Assembly (NCBI GenBank): GCA_958296115.1
Contig: OY282442.1
Span: 62,001 to 126,000, forward strand
Length of the DNA: 64,000 bases
DNA from: an uncultured Dehalococcoidia bacterium
GTDB taxonomy: Bacteria; Chloroflexota; Dehalococcoidia; Lucifugimonadales; CAJWER01
Direction of reading: 5' to 3'
Below the pieces are notes generated by a model, which saw only the letters and a list, made by a program, of their open reading frames with translations, was not told where the DNA came from and did not search any database. Both the position numbers and the translations under genes were made by a program. Positions 33,985 through 43,811 of this stretch are shown piece by piece (the stretch's first letter is position 1; each line of letters begins with the position of its first letter).

Positions 33985-34977
33985 ATGACCAAGAAGGCGC
34001 TGATTACGGATTACGTTTGGCCCAGCGTCGAGCCAGAGAAGGCCGTTTTGGCGGAGGCTGGGGCGGAGGTGGTGGTGGCGCCCAACGGCAGCGAGGAGAC
34101 GCTGTCCGAGCTGGCGGCTGACGCCGACGCCATCCTCACTTGCTTCGCCAAGGTTACCGAGCGGGTGGTGAGGGCGGCGGAGAGGTGCGTGGTAATCAGC
34201 CGGTACGGGGTAGGCGTGGACAACATAGACGTTGACACTGCGACGGAGCTCGGCATCGCGGTAACCTACGTGCCGGACTACTGCGTCCCGGAGGTCTCGG
34301 ACCACGTGGTGGGGATGCTGTTGGACTGGAATCGGCGCCTGACGTTCTTCGACCGCGCCACCAAGACGAAGGGGTGGGGAAGCGAGGGGTTGGGGATGCG
34401 CATCATGCGGTTGGAGGGCAAGAAGCTGGGCATCGTGGGGTTCGGGCGCATCGGGCGCGGCGTGGCGTCGAAGGCGCGCGCGTTCGGACTCCAGGCGCTG
34501 GCCGCCGATCCTTTCGTGACGAAGGGGTCCGCGGCCGAGAGCGGGGCGAGGCTGGTCGAGCTGTCGGAGCTGCTCCGCGAGTCGGACTTCGTGACCATCC
34601 ACTCGCCGCTGATTCCCCAGACGCGGAATATGATCGGCGGGGAAGAGCTGGGGATGATGAAGCCGGACGCTTTCCTAATCAACTGCGCGAGGGGAGGGCT
34701 GATAGACGAGGACGCCCTGTATGAAGCGCTGACTTCGGGCGGGATAGCCGGGGCGGGGTTGGACGTGCTGGTAGATATAGATCCGCCGCTGGACCATCGG
34801 CTCATCCAGCTCGATAACGTGATAGTTACGCCTCACACGGCGTTCTTCTCGCAGGAGGCGGTTTTGGAGCTGGAGCAGCGGGCAGCCGGCGAGGTCGTCC
34901 GCGTGTTCCGGGGCGAGATGCCGGACAACCTGGTCAATCCCTCCGTCCTCGACCACGCCCGCGCCGCGCTCGCGTAG
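33985..34977 (+). CDS. D-isomer specific 2-hydroxyacid dehydrogenase (phosphoglycerate dehydrogenase-like)
   Basis: The 330-aa protein carries the NAD-binding motif GIVGFGRIGRGVASKA, the substrate-binding loop ISRYGVGVDNID, INCARGGLIDEDALYEAL with the catalytic Arg, and the catalytic His in VIVTPHTAFFSQEA. The Glu that pairs with His lies in the conserved segment between them (LDVLVDIDPP region). It lacks the C-terminal ACT domain of SerA, so it could be a serine-pathway enzyme, a hydroxypyruvate reductase or a catabolic 2-hydroxyacid dehydrogenase. ATG 33985 follows GGGAGA; a start 12 codons upstream is possible but has no ribosome-binding site. Confidence 0.88.
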   Translation: MTKKALITDYVWPSVEPEKAVLAEAGAEVVVAPNGSEETLSELAADADAILTCFAKVTERVVRAAERCVVISRYGVGVDNIDVDTATELGIAVTYVPDYCVPEVSDHVVGMLLDWNRRLTFFDRATKTKGWGSEGLGMRIMRLEGKKLGIVGFGRIGRGVASKARAFGLQALAADPFVTKGSAAESGARLVELSELLRESDFVTIHSPLIPQTRNMIGGEELGMMKPDAFLINCARGGLIDEDALYEALTSGGIAGAGLDVLVDIDPPLDHRLIQLDNVIVTPHTAFFSQEAVLELEQRAAGEVVRVFRGEMPDNLVNPSVLDHARAALA

Positions 34978-35001
34978 GCGCGCTGGCGCGGCAAATCTGC
35001 G

Positions 35002-36231
35002 TCAGGCTGTGCGGGCGCGGATGGCCGGCATGGAAGCGCCGATGAGGCTGACGAGGATGAAGCCTGCGACTGCCACGGCGCCTATTGCGAAGCTGGGGCT
35101 GTATCTGTCGGCGAGGTAGCCGACCAAGAGGGCGCCGAAGGGGCCTGAGCCGATGGCGAGGCTGACGACTCCGAGGGCCTTGCCGCGCATCTCGTTCGTG
35201 GAGAGGAGCATGGTCATGGCGCTTTGCATGGAGCCGAATCCGGACAGGCCGACGCCCATGGCGAGGAGGATGGGCAGCGATAGGGCGTAAGTGGTGGACT
35301 GGGAGAAGAGGAGCAGTCCGGCGAAGGCGGCGAGCGTTCCGCCCAGGAGGATGCGGCCGTGGTGGGTAACCCTGTGGAGCGAGGCTATGCCGACGGCTCC
35401 GGTCAGGGATCCGAGCCCTGGGGCGGCTTGGAGCAGCCCCATGAGTCCGGGGCCTACGCCGAGCACGTCGCGGGCGACGACGGGGATCATGTGCATGTAT
35501 GGGAAGAGCAGCAGGTTCGCCAGCACGGTTATCATTATCATCGTCCGGAGCGCGCTGTGGCCGGCGACGTATCTAACGCCTTGGGCGAGGTTGCGGAGGA
35601 TGCCGCCGTCCGGCCTTGCGGGACGTGAGAGCCCGGACTCCAGCATGGAGACGAGGGCGATCGAGACGGCGACGACGGCGGTTACGACGGCGAGGCCGCC
35701 TGTTACGCCGATAGTTCTGATTAGGCCGCCGGCGACGGCTGGGCCTATCATCATGCTGGCGCTCATGCCCATGGAGTCTAGGGCGACTGCGTTGGTTACG
35801 CCTCGGCTGCCGAGCAGGTCGTGTATGAGGGAGCGTCTCGAGGGCATGTCGAGCGCCCACGCGGTTCCGGTAACCATCACCACGGGGTAGGCGTACCAGT
35901 AGAGGGCGAGGTCCAGCGCCATGAGCGAGGTGATGGTTACGAGGGCGAGGAAGGTGGCTGTCTGGGTGATGCGGAGGACCTGCTTGCGGTCGAGGGCGTC
36001 GGCGAGGACGCCGCCTATCATGCCGAGGAAGAACATGGGTATCATGGAGAAGAAGCCGACGAGGCCGACGAGGAAGGGGCTGTCGGCGGTTTCCAGCACG
36101 AACCACGCGAGCAGGGTCATCTGCATCCATCGCGTGGAGTAGGTGAGGAAGTTGGAGGGCCACAGGAACCGGTAGTCGCGGTTGCCGAATGCGTGGAAGG
36201 TCCTGGGCAGCGGTACGCGGGGGGTGGTCAC
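35002..36231 (-). CDS. MFS transporter (EntS/MFS_3-type)
   Basis: A 409-residue major facilitator with about 11-12 hydrophobic helices. The loop between helices 2 and 3 reads GGVLADALDRKQVLRITQ, the MFS signature (G-x-x-x-D-x-x-x-R-K). The N-terminus FHAFGNRDYRFLWPSNFLTY is typical of the MFS_3 / enterobactin-exporter-like (EntS) group, which usually export small molecules. It converges with the dehydrogenase gene (24 bp between stops) and faces the tRNA-Ala promoter. Substrate unknown. Confidence 0.87.
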   Translation of the reverse strand: MTTPRVPLPRTFHAFGNRDYRFLWPSNFLTYSTRWMQMTLLAWFVLETADSPFLVGLVGFFSMIPMFFLGMIGGVLADALDRKQVLRITQTATFLALVTITSLMALDLALYWYAYPVVMVTGTAWALDMPSRRSLIHDLLGSRGVTNAVALDSMGMSASMMIGPAVAGGLIRTIGVTGGLAVVTAVVAVSIALVSMLESGLSRPARPDGGILRNLAQGVRYVAGHSALRTMIMITVLANLLLFPYMHMIPVVARDVLGVGPGLMGLLQAAPGLGSLTGAVGIASLHRVTHHGRILLGGTLAAFAGLLLFSQSTTYALSLPILLAMGVGLSGFGSMQSAMTMLLSTNEMRGKALGVVSLAIGSGPFGALLVGYLADRYSPSFAIGAVAVAGFILVSLIGASMPAIRARTA

Positions 36232-36349
36232 TTATGATGTTTCATCGGTCGTCAGGCGTCTGCGGACGAGCGGGAGCGTCGCGGGGGACAGCATCCCATG
36301 ATAGCGGACTCTGGCGAGGGACGCCACGCCGACCGCGCGCGGGGGCGCC

Positions 36350-36378
36350 TTGTACGCGGGCGGGTCCGCGGGTATAAT
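36350..36378 (+). promoter_or_regulatory. Strong sigma-70-type promoter for tRNA-Ala
   Basis: TTGTAC (36350-36355) and a perfect TATAAT (36373-36378) are spaced by 17 bp, and the tRNA begins 10 bp after the -10 box. This is the best promoter match in the window. Confidence 0.75.
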
Positions 36379-36388
36379 TGCTGTTACT

Positions 36389-36464
36389 GGGGATATAGCT
36401 CAACTGGGAGAGCGCGGCGTTCGCAATGCCGAGGTTGGGGGTTCGAGTCCCCCTATCTCCACCA
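36389..36464 (+). tRNA. tRNA-Ala (anticodon CGC)
   Basis: The 76-nt cloverleaf folds by eye: acceptor stem GGGGATA with TATCTCC including the G3:U70 pair that identifies alanine tRNAs, D-arm GCTC/GAGC, anticodon stem CGGCG/TGCCG around loop TTCGCAA (anticodon CGC at 36422-36424), variable loop AGGTT, T-arm GGGGG/CCCCC with TTCGAGT, and an encoded CCA end. It reads GCG codons. A good promoter lies directly upstream. The DNA just downstream, with an AT-richer repeat protein and a permease fragment, looks unlike the rest. Confidence 0.96.
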
Positions 36465-36704
36465 AGTCGCAGAAAGGGGCGCTGAATATCGGGAGGTCGG
36501 TGTGAAGAAGCTGTTTTCGACTGGGCTAGCTTCTCCCCGCTACAGGCCGTCGGCGCCAGCGGCCCTAACGCTCTCCAACCAAGTCCCAGCGCTTATTGGT
36601 ATAATATCACGGGTAGTACAGAGGCTGGGGGGCGCGTCAGGATCAGTTTTCAGGTGGCAGACTATCAGCAAAGCGAACATATTCTTGTGCTCTGTTGGAC
36701 TCGT
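36465..36704. other. Non-coding stretch between tRNA-Ala and the RCC1-like gene
   Basis: This 240-bp stretch has no ORF I would support. An AT-rich patch near 36597-36612 (GGTATAATATCACGGG) contains TATAAT at 36600-36605 and may carry the promoter for the RCC1-like gene, about 100 bp downstream. I looked for a second copy of the tRNA 3' end as an attachment site and saw none. Confidence 0.4.
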
Positions 36705-38408
36705 ATGCATGGTATAGTCACAATTCTTCTATTGTTCCTACTTATCCTATCGCTCGTATGGAGTGGTTGTGGAGAAGAATCCGCCACCCCAATAAGCACA
36801 TCCACACCGCCGTCAGGAGAGTTCGCTTCGGTCAGCGCGGGAAGCAGTCACACATGTTGGATTAGAGCCGACGGAACTGTCGCCTGCCGGGGCTGGAACC
36901 TGCACGGCCAAGCCTCTCCACCAATGGGTGAATTCTCTTCCGTAAGCGCCAAGTATTACCACAGTTGCGGATTGAGAGCCGACGGCACCGTCGCCTGCTG
37001 GGGTTTGAACCTGGACGGTGAAGCCACGCCGCCGGGGGGAGAGTTCGCCTCTGTCAGCGCCGGTTGGTTCCATAGCTGCGGTGCGAGAACCGACGGCTCA
37101 GTCTCCTGCTGGGGCGATGATGAATTCGGCCAAGCCTCCCCACCAATGGGTGAATTCTCTTCCGTAAGCGCTGGGTATGCTCACAGCTGCGGGGTGAGAA
37201 CTGATGAGACCGTCGCTTGTTGGGGGTCCAACGAAGATATGAATAACAGTACCATTGGGTATTTGGATTTCTACGAGGTTGTTGGCCAAGGCACGCCACC
37301 GGGAGGTAAGTTCGCCTCCGTCAGCGCAGGAGGTAGTCATACCTGTGGGTTGAAGACCGATGGCGCCGTCGCCTGCTGGGGCGACGATGAACACGGCCAA
37401 GCTTCACCACCGGAAGGGCAGTTCAACACGGTTAGCGCCGGGAACGACCATACCTGCGGGTTGAGGACCGACGACACTGTGGTCTGCTGGGGTAGCAACT
37501 TAAACGGAGAAGCTTCAAAACCCCCTGGGGAATACCTCTCCGTCAGCACCGGGGATGGTCAGACCTGTGGGTTGAAAGCCGACGGTTCTGTCATTTGCTG
37601 GGGAAACGGCGACTTCGGGCAAGCCTTCCCGCCAAGTGGGGAATTCTCTTCCGTAAGCGCCGGGTATAGTCACACGTGCGGAGTGAGGGCCAACGGCGCA
37701 GTCGCCTGCTGGGGCAATGACGAGTACGGCCAAGCCACGCCTCCCGGTGGGGAGTTCGCCTCGGTCAGCGCCGGTTTGAGCCACACCTGCGGGGTCAGGG
37801 CCAACGGGTCTGTGGCTTGCTGGGGCAGTGATCATGGCGGCCAAGCCTCACCGCCCGACGGCGTTTTTTCCGCCGTCAGCGCCGGTTGGGCCCATAGTTG
37901 CGGAGTGAAGACCGATGACTCAGTATCTTGCTGGGGCCAGGACGATCGCGGCCAAACCTCACCTCCCGGTGGCGAGTTCGCTTCTGTCAGCACTTGGGAT
38001 AACCACACCTGTGGGATCAGGGCCGATGGCACCGTCGCCTGCTGGGGCCATGAAGCATGGGACAAAACCTCACCGCCCGCTGGACAGTTCATGTCCGTCA
38101 GCGCAGGGAATGGCTACACCTGTGGGGTACGTACCGACGGTTCCGTAAACTGCTGGGGCTATAACAATGATAATACGGGGAAGACCGTCCCGCCCGTGGG
38201 CAAATTTTCCGCCGTAAGCGCTGGGTATTATAACCACACCTGCGGGCTCAGGGCTGATAGCTTCATAAGTTGCTGGGGATTGGATCACGAGGGCGAAACA
38301 TCACCGCCCGATGAGCAGTTCGCCTCGGTGAGCACCGGCTCGATCTACACCTGCGGAGTGAGGACGAACGGCACCGTCGCTTGTTGGGGTCGGGGTCAAT
38401 TCGACTAA
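36705..38408 (+). CDS. RCC1-like repeat lipoprotein with 14 short Cys-paired repeats
   Basis: The protein begins MHGIVTILLLFLLILSLVW followed by SGC, a lipoprotein signal with the lipid-anchored Cys. After a Ser/Thr/Pro linker come 14 tandem repeats of about 36-50 residues with the pattern F-x-S-V-S-A-G then H-T-C-G-x-R-x-D-G-x-V-x-C-W-G and x-x-x-G-x-x-x-P-P-x-G. Each has two Cys, one after H-T/S and one before W-G, likely disulfide-bonded outside the cell. The repeats resemble short RCC1 (beta-propeller) repeats; 14 would suit two seven-bladed propellers. Repeat 4 has an insert of about 13 residues. ATG 36705 begins the signal; an earlier start at 36654 adds 17 hydrophilic residues. The sequence is less GC-rich than its surroundings. 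Confidence 0.85.
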   Translation: MHGIVTILLLFLLILSLVWSGCGEESATPISTSTPPSGEFASVSAGSSHTCWIRADGTVACRGWNLHGQASPPMGEFSSVSAKYYHSCGLRADGTVACWGLNLDGEATPPGGEFASVSAGWFHSCGARTDGSVSCWGDDEFGQASPPMGEFSSVSAGYAHSCGVRTDETVACWGSNEDMNNSTIGYLDFYEVVGQGTPPGGKFASVSAGGSHTCGLKTDGAVACWGDDEHGQASPPEGQFNTVSAGNDHTCGLRTDDTVVCWGSNLNGEASKPPGEYLSVSTGDGQTCGLKADGSVICWGNGDFGQAFPPSGEFSSVSAGYSHTCGVRANGAVACWGNDEYGQATPPGGEFASVSAGLSHTCGVRANGSVACWGSDHGGQASPPDGVFSAVSAGWAHSCGVKTDDSVSCWGQDDRGQTSPPGGEFASVSTWDNHTCGIRADGTVACWGHEAWDKTSPPAGQFMSVSAGNGYTCGVRTDGSVNCWGYNNDNTGKTVPPVGKFSAVSAGYYNHTCGLRADSFISCWGLDHEGETSPPDEQFASVSTGSIYTCGVRTNGTVACWGRGQFD

Positions 38409-38693
38409 GCCACGCCCACCGCCTGCATCGGCCTGATAATCGCCCTGAGGACCAAGAGCGTCCAGATGACTCAGAACATCTGGCTGATGTTCATGCCGTC
38501 GGTCTTCCTCACCGGATGGTTCAAGTGGGCGGTGACCCTGAACCCGGTCGATTATGTGCTGGTAGCCGTGCGGACAATCATCATCGACGGGTGGGAGTGG
38601 GAGTCCATACTCCCGGGCCTTTGGGTACTGTCCGCGATCACGTTGATCATGCTCACCGCCGCCACATGGACCTACAGGCAGGCCACCGCGTGA
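38409..38693 (+). pseudogene. C-terminal remnant of an ABC-2 type permease
   Basis: Immediately after the RCC1-like stop, and in the same frame, the text ATPTACIGLIIALRTKSVQ continues into MTQNIWLMFMPSVFLTGWFK and then LNPVDYVLVAVRTIIIDGWE to a TAG near 38692. This is the last two or three helices of an ABC-2 (drug/polysaccharide exporter) permease. The segment that normally joins FMPSVFLT to the GWF-x-W region (a short loop with a conserved Pro) appears to be missing, which indicates an internal deletion. No start, N-terminal part or ATPase is nearby, so it is a relic. Confidence 0.6.
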
Positions 38694-39065
38694 AGTTCAA
38701 CATGGGACTGATCGACCGTAGGTTGCCAATGCCCCTACGTCGCCGGGAGGGGAGCCCTGCTCCTCATATCTGGATCTCCCACCGAAAAGTTCGCAAATCG
38801 GTACGCCATCGCCCACCAAGTTGTCCATACGGCGCCGCGCCTAGCGCCGCCGGCAGCCCCGCCCACTTCGCCGGACTACGCGGACTGAACATTGTCTGCG
38901 CGTGAGATTCTGGCAGAGAGACGGGCAATGGCGCTTATCCTCCCAATGACGAGCCACTCTCACCATGCCTGGCCTTACGTGGGTAGGCAGGACGCCGGTC
39001 AGGTATAATTGGCGGAATCGAGGGCTTGATGGGGCTGGCTCCCATATTTCGCGGAGGAATACGGA
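38694..39065. other. Non-coding stretch before malate synthase
   Basis: There is no supportable ORF in these 370 bp. TATAAT at 39004-39009 lies 57 bp before the malate synthase ATG and may be its -10 box, but no -35 box is evident at proper spacing. No repeat of the families above is seen. Confidence 0.4.
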
Positions 39066-40772
39066 ATGGCGGCAACGGATAGGTTGAGCGTCGCGGCGGT
39101 CGAGGGGGCTGAGGAGCTTTTCACACCCGAATTCGGCGAGTTCCTGCTGGCCTTGCACGACAGGTTCACGGCCCGAATCCACGATCTGCGGGCCGGGAGG
39201 GCGGAGGTCCTGGAGAGGGCGCTGAAGGATGGCGTCTTGCCGGGGCGCCTGCCGCCATCGGACGCGACGACTCTCGACTGGCAAGCTCCACCTCTTCCGG
39301 AGGATCTGAAGAGGCCGGGCATCGAGATAACGGGGCCGGCGTCTATTACGAGCATGTTCATCAACGCGCTCAACCCTGGTCGGGATGGGACGCGGGCCGA
39401 GGGCGACCTGGACGACGACGAGGACGCGGCGGGTCACCGGCTCGTGGATACGATAACGGCGGCCCGGAATCGGCTGGGGGCGGTGGAGCGCACGCTGGAG
39501 TTCACGAACCGCGAGACGGGCCGGCATTACGCCATCGAGGAGGGTGAGATTCCCTTCTTCATGCACCGCGAGCGCGGCCTTCACCTCGACGAGCCGGAGG
39601 TAACCATAGACGGCGGCCCTGTGCCCGCGGCCATCCTCGGCACGGCCCTTACGGTGTTCCATGCCGGACGAGCGCAGATCGAGCGCGGCCGGGGACTCTA
39701 TTTCTACCTGCCCAAGATGGAGTCGGCGAAGGAGGCTGCCCTGTGGCGGGACTTCTTCGACTATTCGGTCGAGCATCTCGGCCTTCCGGACGATGCCGTT
39801 ATCAGGGCGATTCCCCTGGTGGAGTCGCTGCCGCTCGCGTACCAGATGGAGGAGACCCTGTACGCCCTCGGTCCATACGCCGGGGGGCTGAACGCCGCTC
39901 GCTGGGACTTCAAGGCAAGCATATTCGAGTTCGTCATGACCGACCCGGATTCCGTATGGCCCGACCGCTTCGGGGTGGACATCAAGACGACGCCGTTTCT
40001 GTCGAACATATTCCGGCGGCTGGTGGCGGTGTGCCTCAAGCGCGGCGCGGCACCCATCGGCGGGATGGCGACGGCGCTGCCCAGCCCGGACCCGGCTGTG
40101 AACGAGGCGGCGGCGGACTCGATAACCGCGGACAAGGAGTGGGAGGCTCGGCAGGGGTTCCTGCGGGGGTGGGTCGCCCACATATTCCACATGGAGACGG
40201 CCGCGGCTCCCTTCAAGGACCTGCGGGCGACCGGCTGGGAGCCGACGCCGGAGATGGCGGACCCGGACAACTATCCCATACGAATCGAGGTCCCCGAAGG
40301 CCCCATTACGGTGGACGGCACCCGGCGCAACGCCCGCATGGTCATCGAGTACCTGGAGGGCTGGCTGAATGGCCGGGGCGCAAAGGGCATTGACAGCCAG
40401 GCCGGCAGGCCGGGGCTGCACGGCCCGCTGATGGAGGATCTGGCGACCGGGCGGATGTCGGTGGCGCAGATAGCGCAGCGGATCATCCACGCGGCGAAGG
40501 ATACCGAGAGCGGGGAGGCACACGATTTCGCGCTGGTGAAGCGGCTGCTGCGCGAGGAGCGCGACGACATCATCAGGCTGATGACGGAGCAGGCCGGGGA
40601 CCTGGACGAGGCCGGGCAGCGGGCCTTGGCGGCCGCCGCGGAGCGCTACGGCAAGGCGTACAAGGTCGCGCTGCACTGGGTCAAGAGCTACACGGACTTG
40701 GACTTCAGGAGCCTGGGGTCCTACACGCGGGCGCAGCTCGACGAGATAGCCGCCGCGCCGGACGCGTTCTAG
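39066..40772 (+). CDS. aceB: Malate synthase (A type)
   Basis: Malate synthase condenses glyoxylate with acetyl-CoA to malate. The 568-residue protein shows N-terminal FTPEFGEFLLALHDRFTARI, the region GPASITSMFINALNPG, catalytic-arginine region MHRERGLHLDEPEV, the TIM-barrel segments LYFYLPKMESAKEAALWRDF and AIPLVESLPLAYQMEETLYA, the family signature YAGGLNAARWDFKASIFEF, and GGMATALPSPD. It is a little longer than E. coli AceB (533 aa). No isocitrate lyase is in the window, so glyoxylate may come from another route or aceA lies elsewhere. Confidence 0.95.
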   Translation: MAATDRLSVAAVEGAEELFTPEFGEFLLALHDRFTARIHDLRAGRAEVLERALKDGVLPGRLPPSDATTLDWQAPPLPEDLKRPGIEITGPASITSMFINALNPGRDGTRAEGDLDDDEDAAGHRLVDTITAARNRLGAVERTLEFTNRETGRHYAIEEGEIPFFMHRERGLHLDEPEVTIDGGPVPAAILGTALTVFHAGRAQIERGRGLYFYLPKMESAKEAALWRDFFDYSVEHLGLPDDAVIRAIPLVESLPLAYQMEETLYALGPYAGGLNAARWDFKASIFEFVMTDPDSVWPDRFGVDIKTTPFLSNIFRRLVAVCLKRGAAPIGGMATALPSPDPAVNEAAADSITADKEWEARQGFLRGWVAHIFHMETAAAPFKDLRATGWEPTPEMADPDNYPIRIEVPEGPITVDGTRRNARMVIEYLEGWLNGRGAKGIDSQAGRPGLHGPLMEDLATGRMSVAQIAQRIIHAAKDTESGEAHDFALVKRLLREERDDIIRLMTEQAGDLDEAGQRALAAAAERYGKAYKVALHWVKSYTDLDFRSLGSYTRAQLDEIAAAPDAF

Positions 40773-40879
40773 TAAGATTATTCGCGCTATTCCACTCCAC
40801 AGGACTCAACGTCAGTCCTCTCATGGACTGACATTTTCACTGAACAGTTATCTATGACAGAATCATAGACCGTTGACAC

Positions 40880-41351
40880 TGCCCCTTGACACCGTGAGAA
40901 CTCCGGTAGACGGCCCGAAGGGGCGTACACCAAACGAGCACAGAACCACCTCTGCCAAATCTGGGCATTCATGCCGTCGCTGATGTTGGGACGGGACCAC
41001 CTGCGGTATGAGAAGGTCCGGCTGTGTTTCGGCGCCTCGCCAGGAGGACGCAGCGCTAAATGCGTCTCCCCCGTTCCAGGTGCGGACTCTCGGACGACCG
41101 GGAGGACCGTAGCCAGCGCAGCCCGACGCCTTGGCGGGTGGAAGGACGAAGCGCGAAACGCAGGCGGTCCCGCAAGGGCCCGTCAGCCGTCCGGGAAAGT
41201 TAGAGGAGGGGCTGCACCCCCAGTGTCGGCGGGCGATCGACGTCGGCATCCTCGAAGCAAGTACCGGAGTCACTGCCTTGCAAGGCAAACTCATCTCCCG
41301 CGAGAGCGGGAGAACCAGGAGTAGATAGGGCGCGGGTCGCAAGACCCGCCA
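40880..41351 (+). mobile_element. Repeated element copy B: probable degraded TnpB tail plus structured 3' end
   Basis: This is the second copy of the element at 22618-23105, with small indels and substitutions (for example ACCGTGAGAACTCCGGTAGA here against a 12-bp longer version in copy A). The same TnpB-like fragments appear: CGLSDDRED in one frame, AARRLGGW with DEARNAGG in the next. The hairpins are conserved: the GAGA-capped stem at 41294-41313 and the GCAA-capped stem at 41332-41349. In copy B one frame remains open for longer (40971-41324) but this is probably chance. There is no intact transposase nearby. It lies between malate synthase and the GAF gene. Confidence 0.5.
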
Positions 41352-41700
41352 AGTACCCTCTCCCTCACGGGGGAAAGGCCAGGGTGAGGGCAAACGCCCC
41401 GCCCTGCGTCCCCTCCCCCGAAGGGAAAGGGCTAGGACAAGGGCGATTCCCCGCTCTGTCCCCTCTCCCCAGACGGGAAAGGGCAGGGCAAGGGTGATTC
41501 ACCCGCAAAGGAGCCGGCCGAGACAACGCGAACATAGGCTCGAAAGGACCGCAGGCGTCCCGCCTGCAACCCCCCCCTCCCCCTCCACGACAGAGGACCA
41601 GGGCGAGGACAATTCAGCGCGCCCGCCTATCCCCTCTCCCCAATCATGAGAATCTACCAATCCCGGCAAATCTTGATTCAGACACCCTCTTCATATCCTC
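41352..41700. repeat. Cluster of C-rich/G-rich intergenic repeats flanking copy B
   Basis: Repeat blocks as in 23106-23450 follow the element: CCCTCTCCCTCACGGGGGAA, CCAGGGTGAGGGCAAACG, CCCGAAGGGAAAGG, then CCCCTCTCCCCAGACGGGAA, CCCGCAAAGGAGCCGGCCGA, GGACCGCAGGCGTCCCGCCT (an imperfect palindrome) and AATTCAGCGCGCCC. The order differs from copy A. No gene is supported between 40773 and 41730. Confidence 0.6.
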
Positions 41701-41730
41701 AGCAACGTCTCCGCCGACCAGGATTCGCAA

Positions 41731-42252
41731 TCAACCCCGCTGCACATAGCGCAATGCCATAACCCGCTCCCTGATAACCTCCCCCGCCTCTCGCGCCAGG
41801 CGCAGATCTTCGGCCGTGTACGCCGACGGCCGTGTCGAGGCCAGAACCAGCGCCGCAGCTGCCCTGCCCTCGCACTCGATAGCCGTCGCCAGCATCGAGC
41901 GTATCCCCGTGTCCAGCGTCGAGCGCAGGCGCGGAAAACGCTCGGCCAGCCGCTCCGGCGGGTCGCCTCCTATCACGATGCCGCCGCCTGCCCTCATGCC
42001 CGCCTCTACCACCGTGCCGTCCAGAGTCCGCCGGTGGCCTACCGAGCGTCCCGGGACGTTGCGCCCCACCACGTAGGCATCCGTGAACACATACTCGTCT
42101 AGGTCTATCAGCCCGATGTTCATGCGTTCGATGGGCATGACCGCTCCCAGCTCCTCCGCAACCAAGCCGCCAAGCTCCTCAAACGAGGCAGCTGCCCCAG
42201 CCGCGCCCGCGATCCGCTCCACGATACCCGCATGTCCCACGTGCGCCTCCAT
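41731..42252 (-). CDS. GAF domain protein
   Basis: From ATG 42252 the 173-residue product is a single GAF domain: an entry helix (AGIVERIAGAAGAAASFEEL), strands with RMNIGLIDLDEYVFTDAYV, and the late strands RSMLATAIECEGRAAAALVL followed by a final helix. GAF domains bind small molecules or act as regulatory sensors; here no output domain is attached, so it may work with a partner. A GTG at 42360 would add 36 Arg-rich residues that do not look like protein and lacks a ribosome-binding site. The ligand is unknown. It diverges from serS. Confidence 0.65.
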   Translation of the reverse strand: MEAHVGHAGIVERIAGAAGAAASFEELGGLVAEELGAVMPIERMNIGLIDLDEYVFTDAYVVGRNVPGRSVGHRRTLDGTVVEAGMRAGGGIVIGGDPPERLAERFPRLRSTLDTGIRSMLATAIECEGRAAAALVLASTRPSAYTAEDLRLAREAGEVIRERVMALRYVQRG

Positions 42253-42414
42253 AGCCGCGCCGATACCATTCTCTATACGCGCTGGACCCCGCGCGGCCTT
42301 GCGTTGCCGTAGGCGCGGATTTGCAACCCGGCCATCCCTCCGCGGCCGCCTCGCGATCACGTATTGAGAATATCCGCTCCCCCGCCCAGCTTACAACGAA
42401 ACCGGCAAAGGCGT

Positions 42415-42420
42415 TATACT
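42415..42420 (+). promoter_or_regulatory. Candidate -10 box of serS
   Basis: TATACT is 20 bp upstream of the serS start; TTACAA at 42391-42396 would be a weak -35 with an 18-bp spacer. No T-box or terminator-like structure is evident between it and the start. Confidence 0.35.
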
Positions 42421-42439
42421 TGTACCCCCGAGGTGAACA

Positions 42440-43699
<1,260 letters not shown>

Positions 43700-43811
43700 A
43701 GCAGCCAGCCCCACGTCCGTAAGGGTGGATATTCTGAATTCGCCGTCGCATGCCCCCCGTGTCCGCGGCGGCGTTCGAACCCACCCTCCCCAAGGAAAGG
43801 AGACCCACAAC

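Noticed and set aside
36389-39065. Integrated island with attachment sites at the tRNA-Ala gene
   Set aside because: No integrase and no duplicated 3' end of the tRNA was seen downstream, so an integration event is not demonstrated despite the odd content.
40971-41324. Open frame of 117 codons in element copy B as a real gene
   Set aside because: The same frame is broken in copy A, has no start context and mixes text from different TnpB-like frames. It is likely chance openness in a decayed element.
42253-42360. N-terminal extension of the GAF protein from GTG 42360
   Set aside because: The extra residues are Arg-rich and without a ribosome-binding site; the GAF fold begins after ATG 42252.
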